64,000 bases of DNA from Linepithema humile (Eukaryota > Arthropoda > Insecta > Hymenoptera > Formicidae), in assembly GCF_040581485.1 (NCBI RefSeq), contig NC_090129.1, forward strand, positions 30,346,764-30,410,763. Reading direction: 5' to 3'. Under the pieces are notes generated by a model that was not told the origin of the DNA, made no database searches, and saw only the letters and a program-made list of their open reading frames with translations. Shown here in pieces: positions 39,779 to 51,546 of this stretch. Both the position numbers and the translations under genes were made by a program. How positions within the stretch are numbered: position 1 is the first letter of the stretch; each line of letters starts with the position of its first letter.

Positions 39779-41542
39779 TGTTGCAAGGACAATAGCGCAT
39801 TTTTCATAAGGACTTCTGTATATCCTCCTGTTCCCGCCAACCCGTCTCGTTATGACTGCGTTACGAAACAAAAAAAAAAAAAAAAATTATATTATATATA
39901 TACCAAAATAATCATCTTGCCATCGAGTGTTGTAAATACGTGTACTTACAGTGTCTAGCGTCCGCAGTGCGTGTACATAAATAATTAGAGCTTACTGCGA
40001 ATCTACAATCGTATCCCGGCGACGTTCGTGTCGTCGGACCCGTACGATTTATACTGTAAACGTCACACACACAAAGTATACGGTGACCGATCCGCCGTAC
40101 GATCGGCACTACCGGTTTCCAAGTGCGCGGCTTGCTCCCCGCGTGGGAAAAAGAGGAACGATCCGGGATGTATGACCGCGGTCCTTGGATCGTCGTTAGG
40201 ACCGCTGCGAAGACATTGGAATAAACCCCGATCGGAGTTGATCCCGGAGAGAGTCGCAGTGAAGTGCGCGTGTAGGACATTTCGTGGACGAGCGTGATGG
40301 CGCGAGTTGGGAAGAAAAACGCATATCCGCTTACCGGGCACACACGAACGCTCGATGCGTCTCCATGCGAACGAATGGATTTTTTTCGCAGCGATTGCAG
40401 CGAGCGCGATGAGATACGCAGAGGCGAGGAAGGAAAAGTCGCAATGCGATCTGACGGATTAGCTCTTAGTCGCGACCTGAAGTGCATTTCCAATTTCTTT
40501 TTCCTTCACAAATATTTTGCATGAAAATTCGTCGCTGTGCCGTTGATTCACTCAAAGGGCGAGAGAGATACGTGTACAAATATATCTTCAAAAATTCCTT
40601 AAAAATTGTACACTCAACAATTTTGCGTACGAAATTGTCAGGTCGCCTCTTAGCTAATCCTATTAGAAGAAGAAAAAAAAAACGTACGCTAAACCGTACC
40701 TGTGAAGAAATCTTCGCCGTTATTAATCATAGGGCAAGGTAGACTCGCGCGTAGACGCTCGCGAAGAGAGAGACACTTTTTGATACGACTAGTTGATTAG
40801 TGGCGCGCATCCCGCGTTACTCCCGTCTAGATTAGCATCGTACTACCGCTAGCTGTAATGCAAAGAAAGAAAAGTACGACTTTACACAACATACACATGC
40901 CTATGCATACACATACTTTGTCAATACTTTCAAGGTATCGCGCAATAAATCAAGTAAGTGTATATCGTCTCGATGTCAGAAATAACGGACCGCCGTTTGT
41001 CGAGCTATTCTCTCTTTTTATCTCATTCGGACGTTTGTAGCCCGTCCCCTACACGCAAATATTTTCGGTATGTCGAAGCGACGTCGCAAAAAAAAGGAAA
41101 AAAATAGAGAAAGAGAAAAAAAGAAAGATAAGAGAGGTAGAGCCAAAGTGTTACCCCGTCGGAATATCGACAGTCAGACGCTACGTTCTCGACAGACGTG
41201 TGCAGAGCGCGGCTTATCTCCGGCGCATTGATCTTCCGCGTTCAAGCAGGGTAAAATATAAATGTTCCTCCAAAGTTTGTATTTATTTTGTACGAGCGCT
41301 AGAGAGCTGCGCCTATTAATCCTCTCAGTGTCGTCAGATTTTCGCCTACCGTCTTCTTTAATTATGACTGCGCAATCCGTGCATATATCAAGAATCTTCG
41401 TCCTTCGTCGGAATTCAAAATATTCCAAGATTTCTTCTCAGGCGCAAATATCCAGATTTTACGGAATGACGCAGAGGGGATTAATTTCGATGCAACGCGA
41501 AGTAGAAAGTAACATGAGACGTTTCTGTTTATCGTAGCAATA

Positions 41543-41548
41543 TTTATT
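41543..41548 (-). promoter_or_regulatory. Poly(A) signal AATAAA for PTRHD1
   Basis: AATAAA on the minus strand only about 7 nt past the stop codon, which would make a very short 3'UTR if used. Confidence 0.45.
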
Positions 41549-41554
41549 ATTCCT

Positions 41555-41728
41555 TTATGTCTTGAGCAATTTAAACTTCTTGAAATACGATTGCACCTTG
41601 TCCTTAGGGTAGGGCTTTGTTACCAGGCACGTCGCGATGTTCTCGGGCTGTTCTATCCACAGCTTGTGCTGAACGTCGTCCTCTTTCAGTTTCGAACACA
41701 GCGTTTGCAGACTGGCTTCATCGGCGGC
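41555..41728 (-). CDS. PTRHD1: PTRHD1 exon 2
   Basis: Acceptor gaataatag, 57 codons and TAA. Contains LWIEQPENIATCLVTKPYPK and a Lys-rich end (FKKFKLLKT). Confidence 0.93.
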   Translation of the reverse strand, partial: AADEASLQTLCSKLKEDDVQHKLWIEQPENIATCLVTKPYPKDKVQSYFKKFKLLKT

Positions 41729-42138
41729 CTATTATTCATATTCACATTTCTCGCTGTTATACTTTATTCTTATCGAAAACGGATGTATTTCGGTACGCGA
41801 GCTCGCGTTTTATAGCGACCAACATATTTGAAACGAAGGAGTCCGAAGTAATTTTCTTTGCATGCAACGTGACTCATTTAACCGTGCGGTTAACACGCAA
41901 ATTAACGGCCGAAGCTCGCGTGCGCTCGTAAAGTTCATCGAATCATACTCACTTCGAGGACAACCTTGTGCATATTGTCTAAGTCGGCGAGGTAGGCCTG
42001 CGTGTGGGTGTCATTATAAAAGAGATGAGTTACGGCGGTACACGCGTGACACGCTTGGGCGACCACGGCGCCCAACGGCCATCCCATTGTCTTTGAAAGA
42101 TCTCCCCGCACCACCACGTACTGAACTATTCCGGACAT
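41555..42138 (-). CDS. PTRHD1: Putative peptidyl-tRNA hydrolase PTRHD1
   Basis: Two minus-strand exons, 42138-41953 and 41728-41555, join in phase 0 to give 119 residues. The protein starts MSGIVQYVVVRGDLSKTMGW, continues WPLGAVVAQACHACTA and HKVVLE, and after the junction reads ADEASLQTLCSKL, LWIEQPENIATCLVTKPYP. The order of VVRGDL, G-A-V-x-A-Q-A-C-H-A, KVVLE and the late IEQPEN-IAT segment is that of the PTH2-fold protein PTRHD1 (human about 140 aa). Pth2 enzymes cleave peptidyl-tRNA to recycle stalled tRNA; activity of PTRHD1 itself is less certain. The chosen Met gives the usual short N-terminus. A poly(A) signal lies very close to the stop. Its 5' end faces the peroxiredoxin gene. Confidence 0.93.
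41953..42138 (-). CDS. PTRHD1: PTRHD1 exon 1
   Basis: 62 codons from ATG; donor GAA|gtgagt after HKVVLE, phase 0. Carries the core GDL and AQACHA motifs. Confidence 0.93.
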
Positions 42139-45100
42139 CCTGGCGAGAAAGAACGCTCTCCTAGATTCGTTGCGAATCGTCTCACGTAAGGAATTCGGGA
42201 AAAAAGGAGCGAAAAGGAGGGATCGTCGGGATCTCCCGTCCCGATTCGAATAATTGAACTCGCCGCATTCGTCTAATTCTTAAGATGGCCCAGGTCTCGA
42301 TTTAATTAGTAAGTGCCAAAAAATATATTATTATTCGTACAGATAGGATATAACGCGCGGGCATTTCCGCGTATTATTTATATATCAAAATTGTATCTCG
42401 TGCCCGACTCGGCGACGGCTCTGCAAATCGCGCGCGGAAACGCGCGTTCGCTATAGCGTCGTTCCTTCGATGTTGCGGCATGCGCAAGATGTATTATTTA
42501 TACAAATTGTTGTTATTAAAGACAAATAACGCAGAAATAATTAGCATGTACGGCATATTATATGGGTTACGAAACGACGTTTATTCATTCCCAACCCAAG
42601 CTACATGTTCAAGCGAATTTATTTTTGTGCATATTTTTTACTAAATATGGCATCAGATATCGGAATATATTAGTTACGTAAGAAGAATGTGGAAAAAAAG
42701 ATGTGACACTTGACATTTTAATGAAGCATTTGTCAAAATATATTGCATTTTTTTTGAAAAATATTCGAACAGTCGTTCGAAGTAAATTTTAAATGAGTTA
42801 CGACTAGAACAATTTACCTTTATAACGATGACTACGAATAATAATGTCTCCAGATAATAACAGTGTATATTGAGAGGTTAGGCGAACTACTGTTCCTACA
42901 ACAAGCAAAACATAATTTTCTTGAACTGCGATAAATACAAAATTCGTAACGAATAGCAGAATGTTTAGATAAAAATATAATCTTGATATAATTCAGTGCA
43001 CTCTAAAACTTTAACAGAAATTACGAATTACACGTACATCTGTCACTGTTTTTTTTCTTCTTCTACCGGTAGGTAAATATTAGTATGGCCAACTGTAGAA
43101 AGTGTATTATCCTAGATTTTATTTCACTTTCGTACCAATATAAGAAACTCGATCGAAAATTCCCTGCGCATTGTTAATGCCAACATTTATCTTCCCCCAA
43201 ATTATATCCCCAGTTCGCGGTTTTAGCAAGCGACAGCTAGATGTCTCAACGTTCTCTCGATGCTACGACATCATCTAACATATATATGCAGCGGTCGATA
43301 CCAAAAGCTTCTCCACGAAACCGGTCACCGGCTAGTTCTCGTTCCTTTCTCAACAAAGCCGCGTCTCTCGCACAGCGAATCTCTACGAGGAAGCTAATCA
43401 AGGTAATCCCTCATTTCCTACTTCTCGAGCATTCGCTCTGTCACTTTCGGTAATCTTCGAATACGATAAATTGCCATACATAAAGTTTGCACGAACAAAA
43501 GACGCGCAGGGATTTATGCCTTTAATAAATTGTAGCGGTTTCGTTCGTCAACGGTCGAAATTCGGTGATGGAGCTTATCGGTTGTCGACCCGACGAATTT
43601 ATTTACAATGTCACGAATGTGTGGGAACGTACAAGCCGATTTTAAAGATTTCTTACATAATTCGGTAGTACCGGCTCTTTCACGAATAGCGCGATTTTGT
43701 CGTTCTTTTTTCGCTCTATTTCGCAAGAATGAAGGTCGACTGTGACGGAGAGAAAGAGAATTCGAGAACGCCGTGCTATGCGGGCCGAGTCGCGTACAAT
43801 GCCGGCGAATTTCAAGTCGTGCGGTTTGTGCCAATCGAGTCTGAGTAATCGTCACGCGACTATCCTGTTGTAATTTCGCAGAAATGGTTACAGAGAAAAT
43901 TTCGAGAATCTATAATTTTGCGCAGTCACTTCAAAAAAAAAATACGTGGATGAATTTACATCTGATATACATTTATTCTGAGACCATTTTTCCAACAATT
44001 TTTATTAATATTATTTTTTCTTTCGTTAAAATTTTGTTTTTATTCAGAAAAATATATAGAGAATAACAACGCGACATTGATCGCAAATTCACACCTGATC
44101 TTTTTTAGAAAATATTCCGCGTTCGATTATCTAATATTGCGCGAATTAACGCAACCTGACATCGACTGGTTTAGCAAACACAGCATTATTCATGCACTTA
44201 ACATACATATATCACATATGTATTTATTCATGGTAATTCATCGGCTAATGAACAAATTATCGAACAATTATAAAGTAATTAGCTATATTGTTTCGTGAGA
44301 TATTTTTGCAAATGTATATATATATATACGAATATTATGTCATTTAATTTTAAAATCGTCCAAATCGAAATCTTAACGAGATAGTCTATTGCGAATACAT
44401 ATGTGGCACTTGAAGAGCAACAAGTTGGTCTCTGATATTGTATATAATTATAAAATTGTTGAAATTTGAGAAAAAGAAATTGATTTAATTTCTTTATTTT
44501 CGTCATTTTTTAAATTTTGCCCGTACGTGATGAATTCAAATAAACAATTGGAATAAGATTTTTATTATTATTTTTTTTTTTAAACTAAAGAAGGAAAAGA
44601 ACGCAATGTTATCATCCGCTTCTACGCCTCGATGAATGGTGCATATTATTGCTAGAATTATGAGCTAGGAAATGGAGTCGTTTAACAAAGGAAGACTTCA
44701 ATAGAGTCGCGAGGCCGTTGTGAGATTATTCGAAATCTTTTTCATGCATGTTATGCAGCTTCTCGCGATTTCTTTGTACGCAGTTTCCTTTCTCGAGATT
44801 ATTTTTTCGTATAAAATCTCATTTCATACAAATCTTATACCTGACTTGACCGTTGCGTAATCCGAGGTCCCATCTGCTGCTCTAGTTCAATCGTGCGATC
44901 CCCCCCTCCCGTTTATTCCCCCGCTTCTCTTGGGAAGCTGAATCTAATTTTCAATGCAATGTGTTATCTATATATTCTCGAAGTTTGATTTAATTAATTT
45001 TCAATATTGATCAATTTCGGCATCGAAAAGCTCTATTAATTAATAAAGATGAGCATCGAGCATTTGTATGTAATAAAAATACATTACCAATTTGTAATAA

Positions 45101-46014
45101 ATTGATAAGTGAGAAATTCAATATCAAAATAAATGTGCGAGTTTATAATTTACTCGTTTTAAATATAACTTTTTTTATTTTTAAGTGAATTTTATGAACT
45201 GTAAATATTTTTCATACGCTTCATTAACTTTGAATGTGCCGTTAATTTCTATCAACTTCTGCGTTATCATACTTCTTCCATCGAATGATTCCCACTTGTG
45301 ACAGGTTTGATATTCCAATATTTATTAGTTTGTCATCGTTGGAGATAACGACGACGCGTGTATGCAAACTTTCGTAATATATGACGAGTCGATGCACCAA
45401 ACAGAGAAACCTTTACATAAGTTATCGCTGAATAAATATTTAGTTGTTGGTGATTCTTTGTAGAAAGCTTATCGCGCAAATACTTACGCTAAGTGCTGAA
45501 TTAACACTGCTGATTATACTTACAAATCCTTTGACCGTTATCATATCCTTCATTAACAGAACATAGTATATCCGCTATAGCGAAAGTTTATTAACGAATG
45601 CGAAAAGAATATCGCGAAATATTTACATCAAATCGCCCAAAGTGACGAGAATTTGTTTGAAATATTTTTGAAACATTAATGTGTATAAATATGTTTTTAT
45701 TTACAAATCGTAGAAGCTGCTACATATTTAATGTTTAAAGTTCCTTCACAAAAACAAATACAAAGAGGCGTAATGTTATGAATATTCAAACGTCGTAGTA
45801 AACGTTCGTACATATCGAATTTATGTTATCATGAAAAATATACACAGACGGAATGAGAGATATGTGAATTTATCACGACATAGATTACTTCGTTTAATGA
45901 CTGTGATTCCCGATTAATGATTTTGAAATAAGTTGTATACTTATAGATATTATAATTAGGAGTTTTGCTGTACGATTCGTGAGATATATAACGTTTGCCT
46001 GTTCTTAATTATAG
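42139..46014. other. Intergenic region between PTRHD1 and peroxiredoxin
   Basis: It must contain the divergent promoters. A CpG-rich patch at 42.2-42.5 kb lies just upstream of PTRHD1; the rest is AT-rich. One possible 54-codon exon at 43241-43402 is listed separately; nothing else coding is supported. Confidence 0.5.
43241..43402 (+). CDS. Possible 5' exon extending the peroxiredoxin
   Basis: ATG to a donor AAG|gtaatc, 54 codons rich in Ser, Arg and Lys with a single acidic residue (SQRSLDATTSSNIY; FLNKAASLAQRISTRKLIK). It ends in phase 0. The first peroxiredoxin exon after its acceptor also reads open in phase 0 for eight codons (EITETAAI) into the usual Met. An isoform with a basic, presequence-like N-terminus is therefore possible. 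Chance ORFs of this size are common here, so confidence is low. Confidence 0.2.
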
Positions 46015-46038
46015 GAAATCACAGAAACAGCAGCAATC

Positions 46039-46172
46039 ATGTCAGTGCCTCAGCTTCAGAAACCGGCGCCCGCTTTCTCCGGCACCGCCGTTGTGAACGG
46101 ACAATTCAAGGACATCAAACTCTCAGACTACAAGGGCAAATATGTCGTTCTGTTCTTCTATCCATTGGACTT
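46039..46172 (+). CDS. Prx1: Peroxiredoxin coding exon 1
   Basis: The exon itself starts at 46015 after ttattatag. Coding begins MSVPQLQKPAPAFSG and ends inside the Phe codon of YPLDF, donor TT|gtaagt. Confidence 0.95.
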
Positions 46173-47358
46173 GTAAGTATGCTGCAAAGCTACTTTTGTA
46201 GGTGTGAGATAACGAAACGGTTACGCAATTTTCAATTGTTGCGCGAGAAATTCTATTGTATCGCGTTCGACATTTTTATCACGTATGTCTAACTATGAAT
46301 CGGAATACATTTGAGATGATAACAAAAGGATACGCTTTGCATTTTAAAATATTGCGTCTGTAAAAGCTGATTTATATATATATATATTCCAAATCACGTT
46401 GCGGGTTGCATCGTAAAGAAATTTAAGCAAAGAAATACCATACCAAGACTCAAAGAAATTCAAAAAAAGAAATACTATTTAAATTCTAAAGATTTGCATT
46501 TCTAAGAAAAGAATAAGACTTTTAAAATTACATTTTTAACTACATCTTGAAGATTTCGCATAAACAAGTAGTGATTTGTAAGATCGCTTCAATCGTCGTG
46601 AGCTGTAACTAACGTATAATCATTCTGCCGCAGCACTTTTGTGTGTCCGACGGAAATCATCGCTTTCTCCGACCGAGTGAAGGAATTCAGCGACATCAAC
46701 TGCCAACTGATCGCCGCTTCTACCGATTCCCACTTCAGCCATCTTGCATGGGTGAACACGCCACGCAAGCAGGGCGGTCTTGGTGAGATGAACATCCCTT
46801 TGTTGGCAGATAAGAGCTTCAAAATTTCTCGTGATTACGGCGTGCTTGATGAGGAAACAGGAATTCCTTTCCGTGGTCTTTTCATCATCGATAACAAGCA
46901 AAATCTACGTCAGGTCACCATCAACGACCTGCCCGTCGGAAGGTGAGTTACACTACCGTTATCATTACGAATTAATTTATTTACGAATTAAAGTTTTTTT
47001 ATATCATAAAACTTCACACAACATACAGACTTTCAAGAATTCGAAGAATTATGATTCGACATTTTTATTAATGTGCTAAGCGTGATCGCGTGATCTTCGA
47101 CCCATGATAATGTTGAAAGAAATCCTTGTATTAATAACACTTACGGTCATTTAACATTAGATACGAGTGGCATTTCTTCGCTAAATTAAATTACATTAAT
47201 AATCTTATCACAGATCCGTGGACGAAACTCTGCGCTTAGTTCAAGCGTTCCAATATACCGACAAACATGGTGAGGTGTGCCCAGCTGGCTGGAAACCCGG
47301 CAAGAAAACTCTGAAGCCCGATGTCGAGGGTTCAAAGGAATATTTCAAAGATCAATAG
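46039..47358 (+). CDS. Prx1: Typical 2-Cys peroxiredoxin (thioredoxin peroxidase)
   Basis: Three coding exons (46039-46172, 46634-46942, 47214-47358) join in phase to give 195 residues, the normal length. It reduces H2O2 and alkyl hydroperoxides with electrons from thioredoxin, probably in the cytosol because the Met start has no targeting signal. The active-site PLDFTFVCPTEI has Pro42, Thr46 and peroxidatic Cys49; Arg125 follows in FRG. The resolving Cys170 is in EVCPAGW. GGLG (92-95) and the C-terminal YF (KEYFKDQ) are the two motifs of eukaryotic, hyperoxidation-sensitive enzymes, so it can probably also act in peroxide signalling. It is most like Drosophila Jafrac1 and mammalian Prx1/2. 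An acceptor at 46014 just 5' of the ATG shows that an upstream exon exists. Confidence 0.97.
46634..46942 (+). CDS. Prx1: Peroxiredoxin coding exon 2
   Basis: Acceptor ctgccgcag; runs from TFVCPTEI with peroxidatic Cys49 through GGLG to NDLPVGR, donor AG|gtgagt. Confidence 0.97.
47214..47358 (+). CDS. Prx1: Peroxiredoxin coding exon 3
   Basis: Acceptor cttatcacag; SVDETLRLVQAFQYTDKHGE then VCPAGW with resolving Cys170, and the tail KEYFKDQ before TAG. Confidence 0.97.
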
Positions 47359-47955
47359 ACAATAAGATACAAATAACACATTCTTTATACGTCCTATTGA
47401 ATACACTTATTTGTGTGTGTTTCATATTCTTTCGCCGCATTTGCAGTTTGATACTTATGTACTCTTTGTCTAACATAGACGTACATATCGCAACGAACAT
47501 TGAATATCCATTAAAATGTTCATATATTTAGTTTAATATAAAACAAGTTTATTTTCTACATGCTTCCATTTTTGTGCCATTCCTTGCCGCATACGATTAA
47601 CTTATATTGATGCACGTAGAGATAGAGATCAGCTTGATGTCGATTATCGATTAGGAAACACCTGAGCTTAGCGGAAAAGGAAATCTCGATGCGTCAACGA
47701 TATCGTCATTGAATCTGTACAAAGTTCAAGTTTGTATCACCAAAAATTTTAATTCACTTTTAATTCAATATGTTTTAACAGTTGCAATTATCAGTTGTGA
47801 TTACTTTTTACGATAATTTCGTAGATAGTTTGGTGAGCGTTTCTCGATCGAGCGAATTGTAGAGCAAACTTCATTTTGTACTTGTTAAGTTTTCAACGTT
47901 TGATTCATTAACCTACTTTTTGCGAATTATCTGTGATAAAATCGTTCCATGTAAT
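47359..47955 (+). other. Short intergenic gap and 5'UTR of the transporter
   Basis: Peroxiredoxin 3'UTR followed by upstream sequence of the transporter gene. No canonical AATAAA was found close to the peroxiredoxin stop, and no other gene is seen. Confidence 0.5.
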
Positions 47956-47992
47956 ATGACTGATAACTACGAAGCTGCAATAGCAGGAACAG
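47956..47992 (+). CDS. Transporter exon 1
   Basis: ATG and 12 codons, MTDNYEAAIAGT, then a split Gly codon; donor AG|gtaggg. Confidence 0.85.
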
Positions 47993-50900
47993 GTAGGGCA
48001 AAAATTCAACAGAATTATACTCTGTGTGTCACAGTTGGCATTTCCAAACATTATTATCTTATTAACGATAAGACACGTCATGTTCTGTTGATATTATATC
48101 GTAATTATGTTAATTCCGGATAAGAAATTTTAATTTAATTTATCAGAAGAATACGTAAAGTAAACATATACTTTTAAATTAACATATGGCAACGCTCAAT
48201 GTGCAGGATGGGGTCTTTGGCATTACTTCTTAATCATTCTCTGCGGCTTGATATCGCTTGCGGAAGCGAGCACTTCTTTGACTGTTCCCATCGTGGCACC
48301 GATAATAGCATGCGATTTGAAACTCAGCAAAGACCAAGCCATCATGCCTATTGCCATTTCCAGTCTTGGTATATATTGATTTAGTTCTATTTTAGTCTTA
48401 AATTTTATTGAAGTATTTTCATTGAACATAAGTTTCACGTCTGTTAACTTGATTATCTTTATTTAATCCATAAAAAAAATTAGGCATGGCGATAGGAGCC
48501 TTCGTGTTTGGATCTATATCGGACACTGTTGGGCGTAAAAATTTGATCCCGGTTACTATGGGCATTGTGTTTTGCGCCTCTGCCAGCCTATCCTTCGCGC
48601 AAACTAATTTTCTGATAAACTTATCAGTGTTTGTGTTGGGGCTGGGGTAAGTTTCTATCTTTTCATAACACACAACGAAAACAATCGATACTTTACTATG
48701 ATAAAAATAACTGCAGCGTATTCACATATGTTTGAAAAAAGTTTCTCATAGTTTATTTTTTTCACTATATTTTATAGCATTTATTTATCAAATTTTTTCA
48801 TTTAGCATTAATATTTTTTGCTTGCAATTGTCATATTATTTGCAGCAATAAAAATTATGCGAAAGCATCATGATTTGCATATCGTGCCTTCATTATTGCA
48901 TAACATTAAAAATTGCGTATTTAATTAATGAGAAGTAATTACGTTATCTGGCTATTCGTAGAGTAGCCGGTAACAATACTGTTCTGAGAGTATACCTCAT
49001 CGAATGCCTACCGATGAGAAAGAGAGGAACTTGCTTAGCGATAATTGATATGTTCTGGATGATCGGTTACGCATTGGCTTTAGGTAAAAAAATGATCTAC
49101 AAGAAAATCCTTGGATCGTAATTAAATTAAATCCATGTTCTTTGATAATAATGCAATTTATTTCTTTATTAAGTATATTTTTAATTTTTTAATATTAAAA
49201 TAAAATCTGCAAGATTCTTTTTGCTAATTATATTTACAAGTTGCTCTCATTTCAATTTGCAATTTTATTTATTAAAAGCATATAATAATAATTTAGAAAT
49301 AATATCGTGTTATATATTAATAAAATAATTAATTTATAATTAATTCTATTCAATCAAAATTATCCAATAACTGTAATAAAATCTAGTTAATTCATAAAAT
49401 TATTCATAAAATCTATTTTAAAATAATTCATTATTCATAAAACTTATTTTAATTTTTAATATATATAAATGCTATATAATATTTTAGTACAATTCTCCAT
49501 TAAAAAGAATATTAGAGTAACACGTTAAAATAAGATGTGTCTAAAAGAGATTTGTTGTGAAAAAATCTTCACAAAAAAAAACTAACATTTGCTGGATGTG
49601 ATTTGACAAGGCGTCTCCTGGGCTTTGATGCCGTCTGTCATACGCATGTTGGGCAAGAAATTCCGACCGAGTTCCTGGCGAGTCCTCGCCGCTCTCTACG
49701 GTATGCCAAGCCTGGTGATCGCCTGCATGTCAGGTCTCCTGCCGCCGAGTCCTCGGCACTCGATATACCGTCGGAGGCCGGGACAGGCACTCGCGGTGCT
49801 CCGACAGATGTATGCCATCAATAATTCGAAACACGCCGATACCTATCCGGTACGGCAATCCAACGCACTCCGTCCAGTTTCTTTTTTCATTTCTCTGTCC
49901 ATTCAATCTTCATCTATCTGTGCATCCTGAAACATCCGTAGCACTAATTATTTACAGATCAATAAAAAATAATCTCACCGTCAGAAGGAGTTCACGTATT
50001 TGTAACTAAATAAAGAATGAATATTTTGATAATTATCTTATTAATTGTTTGAAGCAAAAATTTAAATTTTTTAAATTTATATCTATGTATTTTAATTTTT
50101 TGTATATTGATGTGTATAATTATTTTATTTAGCGCTGATTCCCTTAAAACCGTTTCATGCAATTTAGCTGAAGAACTTAAGAGACTTAGATGATTGCGTG
50201 CAACCAGACAATGACGAAAGAGAATCGAGTTTTGAAAAGTACTTTACGAAAACTTGGGAACGAATCAACAAAATGCACAGGCCTCCTTACAAGCGGACAA
50301 CATTGTGTGGAATATTAGCGTGCCTGCTACATTTTCCCGGGTAATAAAGGAAGTTCTACCGTAAGCTCTCTTGCATCCGTATCTCTCCGACCGCGCAATT
50401 GCGAGGAGAATCACGAGGACGATGTTTAAGATTCGCCGGGCTCGCTCTGTGGAAGACGCACGTACTCCAGGAATTGGAAAATGATCACATCGGAAGCGGA
50501 AACGGTACGTGCAGCGTCAATATCCAGAACGTGGCATTAGGTTTTCTGCAGAGCTGCGACGAGATAAACGAGGCTCGTTTCGAGCTGCTCCTGCTGGTAT
50601 CATTGGGCTACGTGCTAGGAGAAATACTGCTTATTGTTGGAATCGACGTCGTCGGCAGAAAGCCGTATTTAAGTAAATATCTAAATATTTCTTATAATAA
50701 TGATAACAATTATTTAAATTGTAATAAATACATTCATTTTGATTTGCGCAACACTATTTTATGCTTGTTTTTAAAATAAAATTTTGATACATTGTACAGC
50801 AATAATATATATGAAAGTTAAACTGCGCAACTTTTAATTAAGACACTTTTTTTTAAAGAAATATTAATTTACATTCTTTTTAAAACAAGAATGTAAATAC

Positions 50901-51471
50901 AACTTCATATTGGTAACAGAAATCTTTTTGATTGCTGTCAGTTTTTTCGGCATTAGTGGGCGGCGCAGCCTCGATCGTGCTAATTGTTCGGATGCACCAT
51001 ACAATTCGTCTGGTCTTAGCATCGATTTTTCTAGCCGCTTACGCTATCGGCGTTACGACGACGTGCGTTTTGCTGCTGGAAAATTATCCCACCGCTCTGA
51101 GGTAGGTCATGTGAAACGGTATGGTCAACATGTTCGGCTAATTTTAGATCATCAGACGCATTTTCAAGAATCAAATATTTGTGAACGCAATGTATACATA
51201 TGTGAAAACTTGTAATTTCTGGTACCGGTTTCCAGAGGCACGATGATAGGCCTGACGAAAATACTTCCCCATTTAACGGTCTTTGCGATGCAGCTCTTCC
51301 TGAAGACAACTTGTTTATCGAGCATCATTGTAGTGTCTATTATCCTAATAGGTACGATAAAGCAAATGTTATTCACTTGATTAATTGTTATTAATTATTG
51401 AACGTCTTGCAGGTGCGGCCATCGTAATGCTACCAGTAGCCGATTTAACCAAGTCACCGATGAAGGAATAA
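47956..51471 (+). CDS. Synaptic vesicle glycoprotein 2 (SV2/SVOP)-like MFS transporter
   Basis: Ten exons join without a phase error to give 490 residues with about 12 hydrophobic segments. Known family: sugar-porter-like major facilitator proteins of vesicle or plasma membranes; the substrate of insect members is mostly unknown. The MFS motif A after TM2 is GSISDTVGRK (residues 76-85), and a second copy, DVVGRK (371-376), follows TM8, as expected for two six-helix halves. ECLPMRKRG and DMFWMIGYALAL match the TM4-TM5 region of SV2-like proteins. A charged cytosolic loop of about 80 residues separates TM6 and TM7. The TM7-TM8 loop is only about 45 residues with one NGT sequon, so the large luminal domain of true SV2 is absent. 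The ATG at 47956 opens MTDNYEAAIAGTG, a typical acidic start. A poly(A) signal lies 70 nt after the stop. Confidence 0.93.
48207..48368 (+). CDS. Transporter exon 2 (TM1)
   Basis: Acceptor atgtgcag; residues 13-67 with TM1 and VPIVAPIIACDLKLSKDQ. Ends in a split Gly codon, donor G|gtatat. Confidence 0.93.
48484..48646 (+). CDS. Transporter exon 3 (TM2-TM3, motif A)
   Basis: Acceptor aaattag; MAIGAFVFGSISDTVGRKNL followed by TM3. Donor GG|gtaagt. Confidence 0.95.
48962..49083 (+). CDS. Transporter exon 4 (TM4-TM5)
   Basis: Acceptor tattcgtag; VAGNNTVLRVYLIECLPMRK and FWMIGYALAL. Donor TTAG|gtaaaa. Confidence 0.93.
49611..49849 (+). CDS. Transporter exon 5 (TM6 and cytosolic loop)
   Basis: Acceptor gatttgacaag; residues 162-241 with WRVLAALYGMPSLVIACM as TM6, then a basic loop (RHSIYRRRPGQALAVLRQM). 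Donor CCG|gtacgg, phase 0. Confidence 0.9.
50168..50340 (+). CDS. Transporter exon 6 (loop and TM7)
   Basis: Acceptor gcaatttag; acidic loop (LKNLRDLDDCVQPDNDERE) then CGILACLLHFPG, the start of TM7. Donor CCCGG|gtaata. Confidence 0.9.
50431..50672 (+). CDS. Transporter exon 7 (TM7 end to TM8)
   Basis: Follows a 90-nt intron with an unusual acceptor (gatgtttaag) lacking a clear pyrimidine tract. FAGLALWKTHVLQ, a loop with NGT sequon, TM8 and DVVGRKPYL. Donor TTAA|gtaaat. Confidence 0.85.
50942..51101 (+). CDS. Transporter exon 8 (TM9-TM10)
   Basis: Acceptor gattgctgtcag. The frame IFSALVGGAASIVLIVRM then LASIFLAAYAIGV is strongly hydrophobic. An upstream AG (ggtaacag) is excluded because it gives an immediate TGA. 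Donor CTGAG|gtaggt. Confidence 0.9.
51236..51351 (+). CDS. Transporter exon 9 (TM11-TM12)
   Basis: Acceptor ggtttccag; GTMIGLTKILPHLTVFAMQL and SSIIVVSIILIG. Donor ATAG|gtacga. Confidence 0.93.
51413..51471 (+). CDS. Transporter exon 10 (C-terminus)
   Basis: Acceptor cgtcttgcag; AAIVMLPVADLTKSPMKE then TAA. Confidence 0.93.
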
Positions 51472-51540
51472 TTCACACTTCCAGTTATGTATCTACGATG
51501 ATTTACTTGTTTGCGTGGAAATGTGACTGTATATTTCTTG

Positions 51541-51546
51541 AATAAA
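51541..51546 (+). promoter_or_regulatory. Poly(A) signal AATAAA of the transporter gene
   Basis: AATAAA 70 nt after the stop. It lies in the 14-nt palindrome aataaaattttatt, so the opposite strand also carries AATAAA. Confidence 0.75.

Larger units (their letters stand above)
38729..41554 (+). other. Collagen 3' region and gap to PTRHD1
   Basis: This is the 3'UTR or intron after terminal exon A, with alternative exon B inside. A poly-A tract lies at about 39871-39887, and AATAAA motifs at 40220-40225 and near 40945 could end collagen transcripts. No other gene is supported. Confidence 0.5.

Noticed and set aside
50920..50942. Alternative acceptor ggtaacag for transporter exon 8
   Set aside because: It leads to TGA within a few codons, while the next AG gives a hydrophobic transmembrane frame in phase.
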